Shown: one piece after another, positions 1 to 6,710 of the stretch | Layout: every line of letters begins with the position of its first letter | Position numbering within the stretch: the stretch's first letter is position 1 | From: Gammaproteobacteria bacterium | GTDB taxonomy: Bacteria > Pseudomonadota > Gammaproteobacteria > Eutrophobiales > Eutrophobiaceae | NCBI GenBank assembly: GCA_018676275.1 | Contig: JABHFC010000034.1 | Coordinates: 1-8,440 of the forward strand | Length of the DNA: 8,440 nt | Direction of reading: 5' to 3' | Program-made: the position numbers and the translations under genes | Notes under the pieces: generated by a model | What the model was told of the DNA's origin: nothing | The model's input: the letters and a program-made list of their open reading frames with translations, nothing else | Database searches by the model: none

Positions 1-501
1 GAAATAAAAACTGAACTTGATACCGATAAAATCGCCTATGATCACGACATGCCTATTGGGGGTATGATTGAGGTGCCGGCTGCCGCCATATGTGCAGACA
101 TTTTTGCTCGTCATCTGGACTTTCTTTCCATTGGCACAAATGATCTGATTCAATACACCATCGCCATCGATCGTGTAAATGATGAGGTTAACTATCTATA
201 TGATCCCCTGCATCCGGCAGTACTTCGACTAATAAATATAACCTTACTGGCAGGTAAAAAAGCCAATATTCCGGTGGCTATGTGTGGCGAGATGGCTGGC
301 GAAACACAATATGCACCTTTATTACTGGGTCTGGGCTTACGTCAGTTTAGTGTTCATCCTGCTGGCTTACTCGAATTAAAAAAAATAATCACCGAGACTG
401 ATACCAGCACATTGAATGAATTAACCGAACAGGCACTGTCCGCTGATAATGGGGCTGATGTACTGGCAATGCTGGAGCGACAAAAACTTGATGTTCATTA
501 A
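1..501 (+). CDS. ptsI: Phosphoenolpyruvate-protein phosphotransferase (PTS enzyme I), C-terminal part, 5' end outside window
   Basis: This cytoplasmic enzyme takes phosphate from PEP and passes it to HPr, the first step of the phosphotransferase system. The reading frame is open from base 1 and ends at a TAA, giving about 166 codons of the PEP-binding C-terminal domain. Visible motifs are GGMIEVPAA (residues 20-28 of the fragment), LSIGTNDLIQYT (42-53), YDPLHPAV (67-74) and MCGEMAG (94-100), whose Cys95 is the conserved active-site cysteine. About 71 residues follow that cysteine, which matches the C-terminus of enzyme I of usual length (around 575 residues), so the 3' end is intact and only the N-terminus is missing. 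The nitrogen-PTS paralogue PtsP is the main alternative. The following mgtE gene favours the enzyme I that many proteobacteria carry near hprK and rapZ, but those genes would lie outside the window. Confidence 0.93.
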   Translation, partial: EIKTELDTDKIAYDHDMPIGGMIEVPAAAICADIFARHLDFLSIGTNDLIQYTIAIDRVNDEVNYLYDPLHPAVLRLINITLLAGKKANIPVAMCGEMAGETQYAPLLLGLGLRQFSVHPAGLLELKKIITETDTSTLNELTEQALSADNGADVLAMLERQKLDVH

Positions 502-628
502 AATTATATATTGAGTACAGGGCTAATTTGGACTGTCACAAATAATTAATTTTTCACTCCCCTGATTTCCGTTCCCCTGACCGCCGTCACGCTGCTACAC
601 TTAGGCTCTACTACGATCTGGCCTGACG

Positions 629-1963
629 ATGAATGCAATGACCTTACAAGAAAAGCTGCTAAGTGCACTCTCCGTAGAAGACTACGGACAGGTACGTGCT
701 TTGCTGGGCGAATTGCATCCTTCGGAGATCGCCGATCTGCTGGAAAGCCTGCCGCCAAAAGTAAGAGAGACTCTCTGGGATCTGATTGAACCGGCACTTG
801 AAGGTGATGTCCTGTCGGAAATTCAGGATGCAGTCCGGTCCAGTTTGCTCGAGCAAATGCACCCTAAGGAGGTTGCTGAAGCTACCAAGGATCTTGATAC
901 TGACGATGCCGCCGATATTCTTCAGGATTTACCGGAAGATGTGGTTGCCAGTGTGCTTGACTCCATGGACGCGCAAAATCGTGAGCGTGTAGCGTCCATC
1001 CTGTCTTATCCGGAAGATGACGCTGGCGGTCTTATGAATATCGACGTCGTACCTATCCGGGCAGATGTATCTCTCGATGTTGTCTCCCGCTATCTGCGTC
1101 AGCTCGGCGAATTACCCGAACAAACTGACAACCTGATGGTGGTTGACAGGGAAAATCTCTATCTTGGTGTCCTCCCTCTTGCAGATATTTTGACGAAAAA
1201 ACCTGACACCAGCGTAGGCGAAAACATGATCAAGGAAACCGGGATTACGGCAGATACGCCCGCGCAGGAAGTCGCCCGAATATTCGAACAACGCGATTGG
1301 TTTTCTGCAGGTGTTGTGGATGAGCAGGGTACACTACTTGGACGTATTACCGTTGACGATGTCGTCGATGTTATTCAGGATGAAGCCGAACAAACCGTAC
1401 GTAGCATGGCTGGCCTGGGTGATGATGATATGTTTGCGCCCGTATTAACCAGCGCGAAACGACGCTCTGTCTGGCTTGGGATAAACCTGTTAACAGCTTT
1501 TCTGGCATCCTGGGTAATAGGTCGTTTTTCCGGCACCATTGAGCAGTTGGTTGCGCTGGCAGTGTTAATGCCTATCGTCGCCAGTATGGGCGGTGTTGCA
1601 GGCAGTCAGACATTGACCATTGCTATCAGGGGTATCGCTCTCGGCCAGATTAGCAAAAGCAATTCCCGTACCTTGTTGATAAAAGAAATCGCCGTAGGTA
1701 TTTTTAACGGTTTTATCTGGGCAGTTGTCGTCGCTGTTATAGCCGGCATGTGGTTTGATAATACTTCCCTGGGATTAATTATTGGACTGGCAATGATCAT
1801 TAATCTTGTAATTGCTGCATTTGCGGGCGCATTAATTCCAATGACCCTGAAGCGCTTTGGTGTTGATCCTGCGATAGCCGGTGGCGTTCTGCTGACAACT
1901 GTCACTGATGTAGTTGGTTTTATGACTTTCCTCGGATTGGCGACATTGTTTTTGGTCGGCTAA
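629..1963 (+). CDS. mgtE: Magnesium transporter MgtE
   Basis: This is an inner-membrane Mg2+ channel that is closed by intracellular Mg2+ bound to its cytosolic domains. The 444 residues have the full family layout: an acidic helical N domain (about 5-125), two CBS domains (about 135-195 and 197-255), a connecting helix (about 250-275), and a membrane domain of about five helices from residue 282 to the end. The pore-region motif MPIVASMGGVAGSQT (314-328) is present. The last helix has TDVVGF, with Asp427 at the place of the selectivity-filter aspartate of Thermus MgtE. Length is normal. The ATG at 629 is chosen because an in-frame TAG lies at 602-604 and no other good start precedes it; a second ATG follows at 638. 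No Shine-Dalgarno sequence is visible before either. The gene stands 127 bases after ptsI, which could allow co-transcription. I see no M-box-like Mg2+ riboswitch in that gap. Confidence 0.95.
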   Translation: MNAMTLQEKLLSALSVEDYGQVRALLGELHPSEIADLLESLPPKVRETLWDLIEPALEGDVLSEIQDAVRSSLLEQMHPKEVAEATKDLDTDDAADILQDLPEDVVASVLDSMDAQNRERVASILSYPEDDAGGLMNIDVVPIRADVSLDVVSRYLRQLGELPEQTDNLMVVDRENLYLGVLPLADILTKKPDTSVGENMIKETGITADTPAQEVARIFEQRDWFSAGVVDEQGTLLGRITVDDVVDVIQDEAEQTVRSMAGLGDDDMFAPVLTSAKRRSVWLGINLLTAFLASWVIGRFSGTIEQLVALAVLMPIVASMGGVAGSQTLTIAIRGIALGQISKSNSRTLLIKEIAVGIFNGFIWAVVVAVIAGMWFDNTSLGLIIGLAMIINLVIAAFAGALIPMTLKRFGVDPAIAGGVLLTTVTDVVGFMTFLGLATLFLVG

Positions 1964-2000
1964 TTTGACCTATATACAGAACCTTTGTCATCCCAAAAAT

Positions 2001-2039
2001 AAAATTTCTGTCGACCATAAATAATGCGACAAATTTTTT
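2001..2039 (+). terminator. Possible weak terminator after mgtE
   Basis: AAAATTT (2001-2007) and GTCG (2010-2013) can pair with CGAC (2027-2030) and AAATTTT (2031-2037). This leaves a two-base bulge and a 13-base loop, and the T run continues to 2039. The stem is AT-rich and the loop large, so termination would be inefficient. It lies 37 bases after the mgtE stop and just before the promoter signals of the next gene, which fits a transcript boundary. Confidence 0.3.
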
Positions 2040-2040
2040 G

Positions 2041-2054
2041 CTGATTTAAGTCAA
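2041..2054 (+). promoter_or_regulatory. FNR/ANR-like box upstream of the antiporter gene
   Basis: CTGATTTAAGTCAA matches the FNR/ANR consensus TTGAT-N4-ATCAA at 8 of the 10 fixed positions, with the correct 4-base spacer. Its centre is 27.5 bases before the TATAAT at 2075, close to the 29-30 bases typical of a class II activator site centred at -41.5. It takes the place of a -35 element, which is otherwise missing. Whether FNR-type control operates here is inference from the match and its position. Confidence 0.35.
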
Positions 2055-2074
2055 ACCATTAGCCTAAGCTTGTT

Positions 2075-2080
2075 TATAAT
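2075..2080 (+). promoter_or_regulatory. Probable -10 element for the antiporter operon
   Basis: A perfect TATAAT hexamer ends 26 bases before the ATG at 2107, which predicts a leader of about 20 bases. The sequence 16-18 bases upstream (around TCAAAC) matches TTGACA poorly, so the promoter probably depends on an activator. The FNR-like box at 2041-2054 is the visible candidate. Confidence 0.5.
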
Positions 2081-2106
2081 CTGACTGATGATATTGAGAA
2101 ACTTAC

Positions 2107-3351
2107 ATGCATGATCTTAGCTATCTCGCTCTAATCTGGGTTGGGGTTTTTGCGGCTTCACTGATAGCTCACCGCACACGTCTAACGCCTGTGTTGTGGT
2201 ATTTATTTTTTGGCTGTGTTTTTGTTAATGTGGGCTGGTTGCCACAGCACATGCCTGGTTTTATTGAAGGTTTCGCTGAAGTAGGCATTATTCTTATTAT
2301 GTTCGCCCTCGGTTTCGAGGAAGACACCCGTAAATTTATCACCAGCATAAAACGCAGTTGGGGCATCGCTTTCTTTGGTGCGCTCGCACCATTTTGCGTT
2401 GCCTATTCTGTAATCAGCTATTTCTGGCACGATAGCAATATGGCTTTACTCGGTGGCCTGGCAATGACGGCAACCGCTGTTTCGTTGACCATGGTCTCTT
2501 TAAAAACAGAAGGATTACATAGAACGCCTGCGGCTACCGGCATAATGACCTCTGCAGTGCTGGATGATATTGCTTCGCTCGCTCTGGTCGCCATCATGGT
2601 GCCTGTCGCCACTGGCGAAGCGCCAATGAGTGTCGAGGGTATTGCTTTTGTTCTTGGTAAAACATTGCTGTTTTTTATATTTGTTATTATTTTAGGTTGG
2701 CTTTTATCTGCCGATGCCAGTCCTCTGCGCAAGCTACCTCTGCTTGGTCGTTTTAACTTACGTTACCTGCTTGCCCTGGCCGATGGAGAACAGGCAACCC
2801 TGGGTATTTTGATTATTGCTCTGCTTGTGAGTCTGGTTGCTCATTATTTTGGCTTTCACCCTGCCGTGGGTGCGTATATGGCAGGTCTGATCCTGAAGGA
2901 AGAATATTTTGTTTTTCACCAGGATAAAGGCGTTGATTTTCATAAAAACAGCCACGCGGTAATCGATAATGTTGCCTTTTCCTGGATTGGTCCGGTATTT
3001 TTTGTTGTGCTCGGCACAAAGTTAATATTCGACGCTGATATCTTCATTTCTGTATTGCCACAAACAATATTACTTACGCTGGGGCTATTTACTGCACAGA
3101 TATTATCTGCAGGCCTTGCCGCGCGCTTTACCGGTGGCTTTGACTGGCCGTCAAGCTGGATGATTGGTTTTGGTATGCTGGGCCGTGCAGAGCTGGCCTT
3201 TGTGGTAATGGACATCGCCTACGTCGAGCACCATATATTCACTGACGAGGTGTTCTACACCTTGATGTTCACTGCTTTTTGGCTAAATGTAGCGGTACCA
3301 CTAACTATACGCTGGTGGAAATCACGCTTTGCTCATACAGTCGCTACCTAG
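2107..3351 (+). CDS. Cation/proton antiporter, CPA2 (KefB/NapA-like) family, without RCK domain
   Basis: This is an inner-membrane exchanger of monovalent cations (Na+ or K+) for protons. The 414 residues are almost entirely hydrophobic, consistent with about 11-13 membrane helices. The segment VGIILIMFALGFEED (59-73) matches the conserved CPA2 helix that precedes the core. Asp153-Asp154 in VLDDIASLALVA form the paired aspartates known from electrogenic exchangers such as NapA. VGAYMAGLIL and FFVVLGTK further on are also family-like. There is no C-terminal NAD-binding RCK domain, unlike KefB and KefC, so gating by glutathione or nucleotide as in Kef is not expected. The start is the ATG following GAGAAAC (GAG 8 bases upstream). 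The gene ends 38 bases before the aminotransferase gene with no terminator between, so it probably leads a three-gene transcript. The transported ion cannot be read from the sequence, and export of an organic substrate cannot be excluded. Confidence 0.88.
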   Translation: MHDLSYLALIWVGVFAASLIAHRTRLTPVLWYLFFGCVFVNVGWLPQHMPGFIEGFAEVGIILIMFALGFEEDTRKFITSIKRSWGIAFFGALAPFCVAYSVISYFWHDSNMALLGGLAMTATAVSLTMVSLKTEGLHRTPAATGIMTSAVLDDIASLALVAIMVPVATGEAPMSVEGIAFVLGKTLLFFIFVIILGWLLSADASPLRKLPLLGRFNLRYLLALADGEQATLGILIIALLVSLVAHYFGFHPAVGAYMAGLILKEEYFVFHQDKGVDFHKNSHAVIDNVAFSWIGPVFFVVLGTKLIFDADIFISVLPQTILLTLGLFTAQILSAGLAARFTGGFDWPSSWMIGFGMLGRAELAFVVMDIAYVEHHIFTDEVFYTLMFTAFWLNVAVPLTIRWWKSRFAHTVAT

Positions 3352-3377
3352 AATAGCTGATAAATATATTTCGAGAG

Positions 3378-3381
3378 AGGA
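3378..3381 (+). promoter_or_regulatory. Strong Shine-Dalgarno site for the aminotransferase gene
   Basis: AGGA within GAGAGAGGAT ends 8 bases before the ATG at 3390. This is the clearest ribosome-binding site in the window. It fixes that start in preference to the out-of-frame ATG at 3394. Confidence 0.65.
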
Positions 3382-3389
3382 TAGTCTTC

Positions 3390-4511
3390 ATGTATGTACG
3401 CCCACACGAGTTGTTCAAACGCTTTCTGAATGGCTTCAAAGCACAACCTGCCGCCTCTGTTGTACATTCCCTTGCTACACCACCAAAACTTGGAGACTTT
3501 ATAGACGCTCTTGATCCCGAATTATCTCTTGACTGGTCATCAAAAGATTTCCAGGGCTTGCCCTCACTGCGCGAAAAAGTAGTTTTACGTACAGGTACAG
3601 ATTCAGAATGCACTATCGATAATGTACTCATCACAGCCGGTACCGCTGAGGCCAATTTTTTGACCATAAGCCAATTAGTACAACCCGGTGATGAGATTAT
3701 TGTCGACGTCCCTGGATGGCCACAACCACTGGTGCTCGGCGAAGCAATAGGTGCTGAGGTGCGGCGCCTTAATCGAAATGAAGATCGGGCATGGCGCTTC
3801 GATATAGACGAACTGGCTGAGTTGGTAAGCGAAAAAACAAAATTGATTTTTTTGTGTAACCCAAATAATCCAACAGGCCAGGTCATTACTGAGCAGGAGT
3901 TACTCAAGGTTATCGCTCTTGCAGAAAAAGTTGGCGCTTATGTTCTTTGCGATGAAGTCTATGCCGGACTGGAATGGAGTGGCGAATCGATTCCGAGAGT
4001 TGCAAATTTATACGACAAAGGTATCAGCACCGGCAGTGTGTCCAAAGTATTAGGGCTTCAGGGTTTACGTACCGGCTGGTTAATTTGTCGTAATAAAAAC
4101 CTGGTTTTCGATGCCATGGTTTTGCGCGAAGACACCAGTGAAATAATGAATATTATGGGCGAGGCTATAGCCGATATTGCATTAGCTGATGATTATTACC
4201 TCACTGCGATTAAACAAGCACTCGATGCTGGCAGGCACAATCTGCAATTAGTAGATAATTTTATTCAAAGCCACTCTGCATTGGACTGGCACCTGCCTCC
4301 CGCGGGTCTTATTGGCTTTTGTCATTTGAACCTTGATATTGATTCGGTTGAATTTGCTGATCTTCTTATGCAGGAACCATGGTCCACTTTTGTCATGCCT
4401 GGAACAGCTTATGATTACCCTGATCATTTGCGTCTGGGCTTTGGGGGAAGCGCTGGCGCCGGAGTAGCCGATGGTCTGCAGCGCATGCATCAATTTCTGG
4501 AAACCTTATGA
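3390..4511 (+). CDS. PLP-dependent aminotransferase, class I/II fold (fold type I)
   Basis: This is a cytoplasmic pyridoxal-phosphate enzyme. The 373 residues carry the family signatures in order: TAGTAEA (82-88), an aromatic residue able to stack on PLP (Trp110), NPNNPTG (157-163), CDEVY (187-191) with the Asp that binds the PLP nitrogen, the PLP-lysine motif SVSKVLGLQGLRTGW with Lys219 and Arg227, and HLRLGFGG near the C-terminus with Arg348 as the likely substrate-carboxylate contact. It is somewhat shorter than typical aspartate-type aminotransferases (about 390-400 residues), mainly at the N-terminus. No catalytic residue appears lost. Overall it resembles the small aminotransferase-like enzymes often named after capreomycidine synthase (VioD), but that is an impression from memory and not a substrate assignment. 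The stop codon overlaps the start of the aldolase gene (ATGA, 4508-4511), so the two are probably translated together and act in one pathway. Confidence 0.87.
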   Translation: MYVRPHELFKRFLNGFKAQPAASVVHSLATPPKLGDFIDALDPELSLDWSSKDFQGLPSLREKVVLRTGTDSECTIDNVLITAGTAEANFLTISQLVQPGDEIIVDVPGWPQPLVLGEAIGAEVRRLNRNEDRAWRFDIDELAELVSEKTKLIFLCNPNNPTGQVITEQELLKVIALAEKVGAYVLCDEVYAGLEWSGESIPRVANLYDKGISTGSVSKVLGLQGLRTGWLICRNKNLVFDAMVLREDTSEIMNIMGEAIADIALADDYYLTAIKQALDAGRHNLQLVDNFIQSHSALDWHLPPAGLIGFCHLNLDIDSVEFADLLMQEPWSTFVMPGTAYDYPDHLRLGFGGSAGAGVADGLQRMHQFLETL

Positions 4512-5569
4512 GCAGGACTATGACCACTAATAAAAATATTTCTGAATTCCGTTCCGACACTTTTACCATGCCAGACGAGGCAATGCGTAAAGTTATTTAT
4601 GAAGCAGAAGTCGGTAATTCTGGCTACGGCGAAGATCCAAGCGTTAATGAGCTCGAAGAAACCATTGCCACATATTTTGGATCCGATGAAGCTATTTTTT
4701 TACCCTCAGCAACAATGGCCGGACAGATTGCTATCGCCGTATGGGCCCGACCCGGTGATATGGTGCTTCTGGAAAAATATGGACACAGCTACTATTTTGA
4801 AACCGGAGCCATGTCAGCAATTGCCGGTGCGCAGGCACATCTGCTTGACGCTGAACGAGGAATATTAAGCCCCGATGATATTGCCGAACGAATCGTTCAC
4901 CCGGAAAATCCCTATGCACGTACTGCTCTCATAGTGCTGGAAAACACATCGAATTTCGGAGGGGGCACTATTTATCCACAAGCCACCCTTGATACTATTT
5001 TCTTACTCGCGACAGATGAAAAGCTTCCTGTGCATGTTGATGGTGCGCGTATTTGGAATGCTCTGGCCGCAAATAGTGATTCTGATCCGAAAAAACTAAT
5101 CCATTCAGATGGTTCTATGTCTGTATGTTTTTCCAAGGGGCTCGGTGCTCCGATGGGTGCAGCCCTGATCGGAAGCGCAGACTTCATACAAGAAGCCCGT
5201 CGAGTCCAGCTAATGCTTGGCGGAGCAATGCGGCAAGTCGGTTTTATGGCCGCAGCTGCATTATATAGTTTCCAAAATAATCGCAAACGTCTGACGGAAG
5301 ACCACGATAATGCCCTGTTTCTGGCAGAGTCCCTTGAGGACATTGAAGGTATTGAAATTGATCTTGAAGGCGTACAAACAAACATGGTTTATATTGACGT
5401 TATTGAGGGCGTGGCTAAAGCGTCCAGCCTTGTTTCACAACTTGATGCTGCCGGTATTCGAACCCTTAATGTAGGTTCCCGAATTCGATTTGTTGCCAGT
5501 ATGCTAGTTAATCGCAGTGATTGTGAGCGAGCAGTTGAAGTTTTTAGAGAATTAACTGGCAGTAATTAA
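4508..5569 (+). CDS. Threonine-aldolase-like PLP enzyme (beta-eliminating lyase family), divergent active site
   Basis: Known family members cleave L-threonine or L-allo-threonine to glycine and acetaldehyde. The 353 residues show FRSDTFTMP (14-22), VGNSGYGEDPSVNELE (35-50), His93 in GHSYYFE (the residue that stacks on PLP), LENTSN (144-149), HVDGARIWNA (176-185), the PLP lysine in CFSKGLGAPMG (Lys210), LGGAMRQVG (237-245) and a C-terminal SRIRFVAS. Length is usual for the family. Three places differ from typical threonine aldolases: LENTHN has become LENTSN, the usual HFAR/HYAR segment reads PYAR (135-138), and RLVTH near the C-terminus reads RFVAS. The substrate may therefore not be threonine. 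The start at 4508 overlaps the aminotransferase stop; an in-frame ATG at 4520 is an alternative. No obvious terminator follows. Confidence 0.85.
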   Translation: MSRTMTTNKNISEFRSDTFTMPDEAMRKVIYEAEVGNSGYGEDPSVNELEETIATYFGSDEAIFLPSATMAGQIAIAVWARPGDMVLLEKYGHSYYFETGAMSAIAGAQAHLLDAERGILSPDDIAERIVHPENPYARTALIVLENTSNFGGGTIYPQATLDTIFLLATDEKLPVHVDGARIWNALAANSDSDPKKLIHSDGSMSVCFSKGLGAPMGAALIGSADFIQEARRVQLMLGGAMRQVGFMAAAALYSFQNNRKRLTEDHDNALFLAESLEDIEGIEIDLEGVQTNMVYIDVIEGVAKASSLVSQLDAAGIRTLNVGSRIRFVASMLVNRSDCERAVEVFRELTGSN

Positions 5570-5622
5570 CTACCGGTGCCAATCACTTCTGGTTGGAGTG
5601 AACGTTAATTTAATTGATAAAC

Positions 5623-5636
5623 AGACTGTCTAGTCT
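5623..5636 (+). promoter_or_regulatory. Probable operator of the TetR-type regulator
   Basis: AGACT-GTCT-AGTCT is a perfect 5-base inverted repeat with a 4-base spacer, and AGAC-T-GTCT forms a second overlapping repeat. It lies 48 bases before the regulator's ATG. It overlaps the weak -35 region of the TATAAT promoter and also the spacer and first -10 base of an alternative TTGATA (5614-5619)/TATTTT (5636-5641) promoter. Repressor binding here would block either one. Many TetR-family genes repress themselves through such sites; that this protein binds here is inference. Confidence 0.45.
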
Positions 5637-5652
5637 ATTTTTGTGGCTGGGG

Positions 5653-5658
5653 TATAAT
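5653..5658 (+). promoter_or_regulatory. Probable -10 element of the TetR-type regulator gene
   Basis: TATAAT ends 26 bases before the ATG at 5685, predicting a leader of about 20 bases. The best-spaced -35 candidate, TAGTCT (5631-5636, spacer 16), matches the consensus at only 3 of 6 positions and lies within the inverted repeat. An alternative promoter is TTGATA (5614-5619) with TATTTT (5636-5641), also with a spacer of 16. Confidence 0.45.
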
Positions 5659-5684
5659 ACCAACTTCAGAAGAAAACAGAAAAA

Positions 5685-6332
5685 ATGGGCTCACGGGAAA
5701 CACAAACTCTTATTATAAATACGGCATTGCAGCTATTTAATGAACATAGCTCTGGTGCGGTTTCTACTAATCGTGTTGCCGAAGCTTGTGATATTAGCAA
5801 AGGCAATCTGCATTATCATTTCAAAACAAAGAAAGAAATAATTCAGTCAATTTTTAAATGTATATCTGATGAAATGAATGAGAGCTGGTATCAGGATCAT
5901 CTAGATCCAACTGTTTCGCATATGGCGGAAATGTTTGCCCGCCAGTTATTGTTGATACACAACTATCGTTTTTTTTACCGGGAAATGCCTGCCTTGCTAC
6001 GTTCTGATCCTGTTCTTCTCAGACGATATCAGGAAACCAGAGACAAACGAATGACAGCGCTGGAAGAATATTTTTCGGCATTATCCAGATCGAATGTACT
6101 GGATTTTAAAAATAATGATGCGTTAATTGACTCCTTGATTGTCAGCACCTGGATTATTTCTGACAACTGGCTGAACTACATTGAATTTAAAAAGTACGAG
6201 GCAACCTCTGAAAAAATTCTTGAAGGATATGTAATGATGCTGGATATATTTCGACCCTATTTTACCCAGCCATGGGACGAAGTTCTCAGCGAATCTCTAA
6301 CTGCCATCAAAGATGCTATCGACAATAAATAA
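5685..6332 (+). CDS. TetR/AcrR-family transcriptional regulator
   Basis: This is a cytoplasmic DNA-binding protein, probably a dimeric repressor released by a ligand. The N-terminus (about residues 5-60) is a standard TetR domain: ALQLFNEHSSGAVSTNRVAEA leads into the helix-turn-helix CDISKGNLHYHFKTKKEI (35-52). The C-terminal part (about 70-215) has YRFFYREMPALL, an R/Y-rich stretch and WIISDNWLNYIEF. This resembles the Pfam family of bacterial repressors with a TetR N-domain, PF13972, whose ligands are mostly unknown. Length (215) is normal. A weak AGAAGA purine stretch precedes the ATG. The gene follows the aldolase by 115 bases with its own promoter and operator-like repeat, and converges on the DUF2782 gene with only 4 bases between the stops. 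It may control the upstream operon, but no copy of its candidate operator is seen before position 2107, so only self-control is supported by the sequence. Confidence 0.9.
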   Translation: MGSRETQTLIINTALQLFNEHSSGAVSTNRVAEACDISKGNLHYHFKTKKEIIQSIFKCISDEMNESWYQDHLDPTVSHMAEMFARQLLLIHNYRFFYREMPALLRSDPVLLRRYQETRDKRMTALEEYFSALSRSNVLDFKNNDALIDSLIVSTWIISDNWLNYIEFKKYEATSEKILEGYVMMLDIFRPYFTQPWDEVLSESLTAIKDAIDNK

Positions 6333-6336
6333 AATT

Positions 6337-6684
6337 TTACCAGCTAAATAGTACCCACTGTGGGACAACAAAATCGTCATAAATTGTGCTCATTCGTGCT
6401 TCCATTCGTCCATCACCATCCTTATCAACAAGATAATAGGGTTTACCTATTTTGGGTGTGATCTTGGCCATGTACATTCTGCCATTTAAACGATATTCCT
6501 CAATGGTGGCCTCACCTTTTCGAACAATTGTCACCTCTGGCTCTATAGCCTGACCGCTTTGCAGAGGATCAGGCAGATCCGGTGGCAAGGGTGCATCGGC
6601 AAATTCCTCTTCTATTACATCTTCTGCGTAGACCTGCCCGGTAAAACCTATAGTCAGCGCGATTATATAAAGTAACTTTTTCAT
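6337..6684 (-). CDS. DUF2782 family small secreted protein
   Basis: This is a 115-residue protein of unknown function. Residues 1-20 form a signal peptide: MKK, a hydrophobic core, and VYA before ED as the probable cleavage site. The mature protein is predicted to be periplasmic and to lack a lipobox cysteine. An acidic, proline-rich stretch (about 21-45) is followed by the DUF2782 core EPEVTIVRKGEATIEEYRLN, YMAKITPKIGKPYYLVD and a C-terminal VPQWVLFSW. The acidic DKDGDGR segment (88-94) resembles a metal-binding loop, but this is untested. The gene follows the LOG-family gene by 26 bases on the same strand, with GGGA about 11 bases before its start, so the two are probably co-transcribed. 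A DUF2782 gene also lies next to polA in Pseudomonas, which supports orthology. Expression and function are not deducible from the sequence. Confidence 0.85.
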   Translation of the reverse strand: MKKLLYIIALTIGFTGQVYAEDVIEEEFADAPLPPDLPDPLQSGQAIEPEVTIVRKGEATIEEYRLNGRMYMAKITPKIGKPYYLVDKDGDGRMEARMSTIYDDFVVPQWVLFSW

Positions 6685-6710
6685 AATTAGTTTTCCCGTT
6701 ACAGTTGCTT

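Noticed and set aside
502..628. Possible Mg2+ riboswitch before mgtE
   Set aside because: The gap is only 127 bases and shows no set of long paired stems or a terminator hairpin with a T run.
2107..3351. Kef-type glutathione-gated potassium efflux system
   Set aside because: The protein ends after the membrane domain; there is no RCK/TrkA-N domain and no KefF/KefG-like neighbour.
3344..3907. 187-codon open frame on the - strand
   Set aside because: It lies opposite the aminotransferase, whose motifs are unmistakable; the translation is low-complexity (Ser/Arg-rich) and shows no family features.
4972..5385. 137-codon open frame on the - strand
   Set aside because: It is antisense to the aldolase core motifs, with no ribosome-binding site or recognisable domain.
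5570..5610. Terminator after the aldolase gene (CCAA/TTGG and CACT/AGTG repeats around 5580-5600)
   Set aside because: The stems are only four bases long, overlap each other and lack a following T run.
6326..6345. Bidirectional terminator between the convergent regulator and DUF2782 genes
   Set aside because: Only AAAATTTT is self-complementary here; there is no GC-containing stem.
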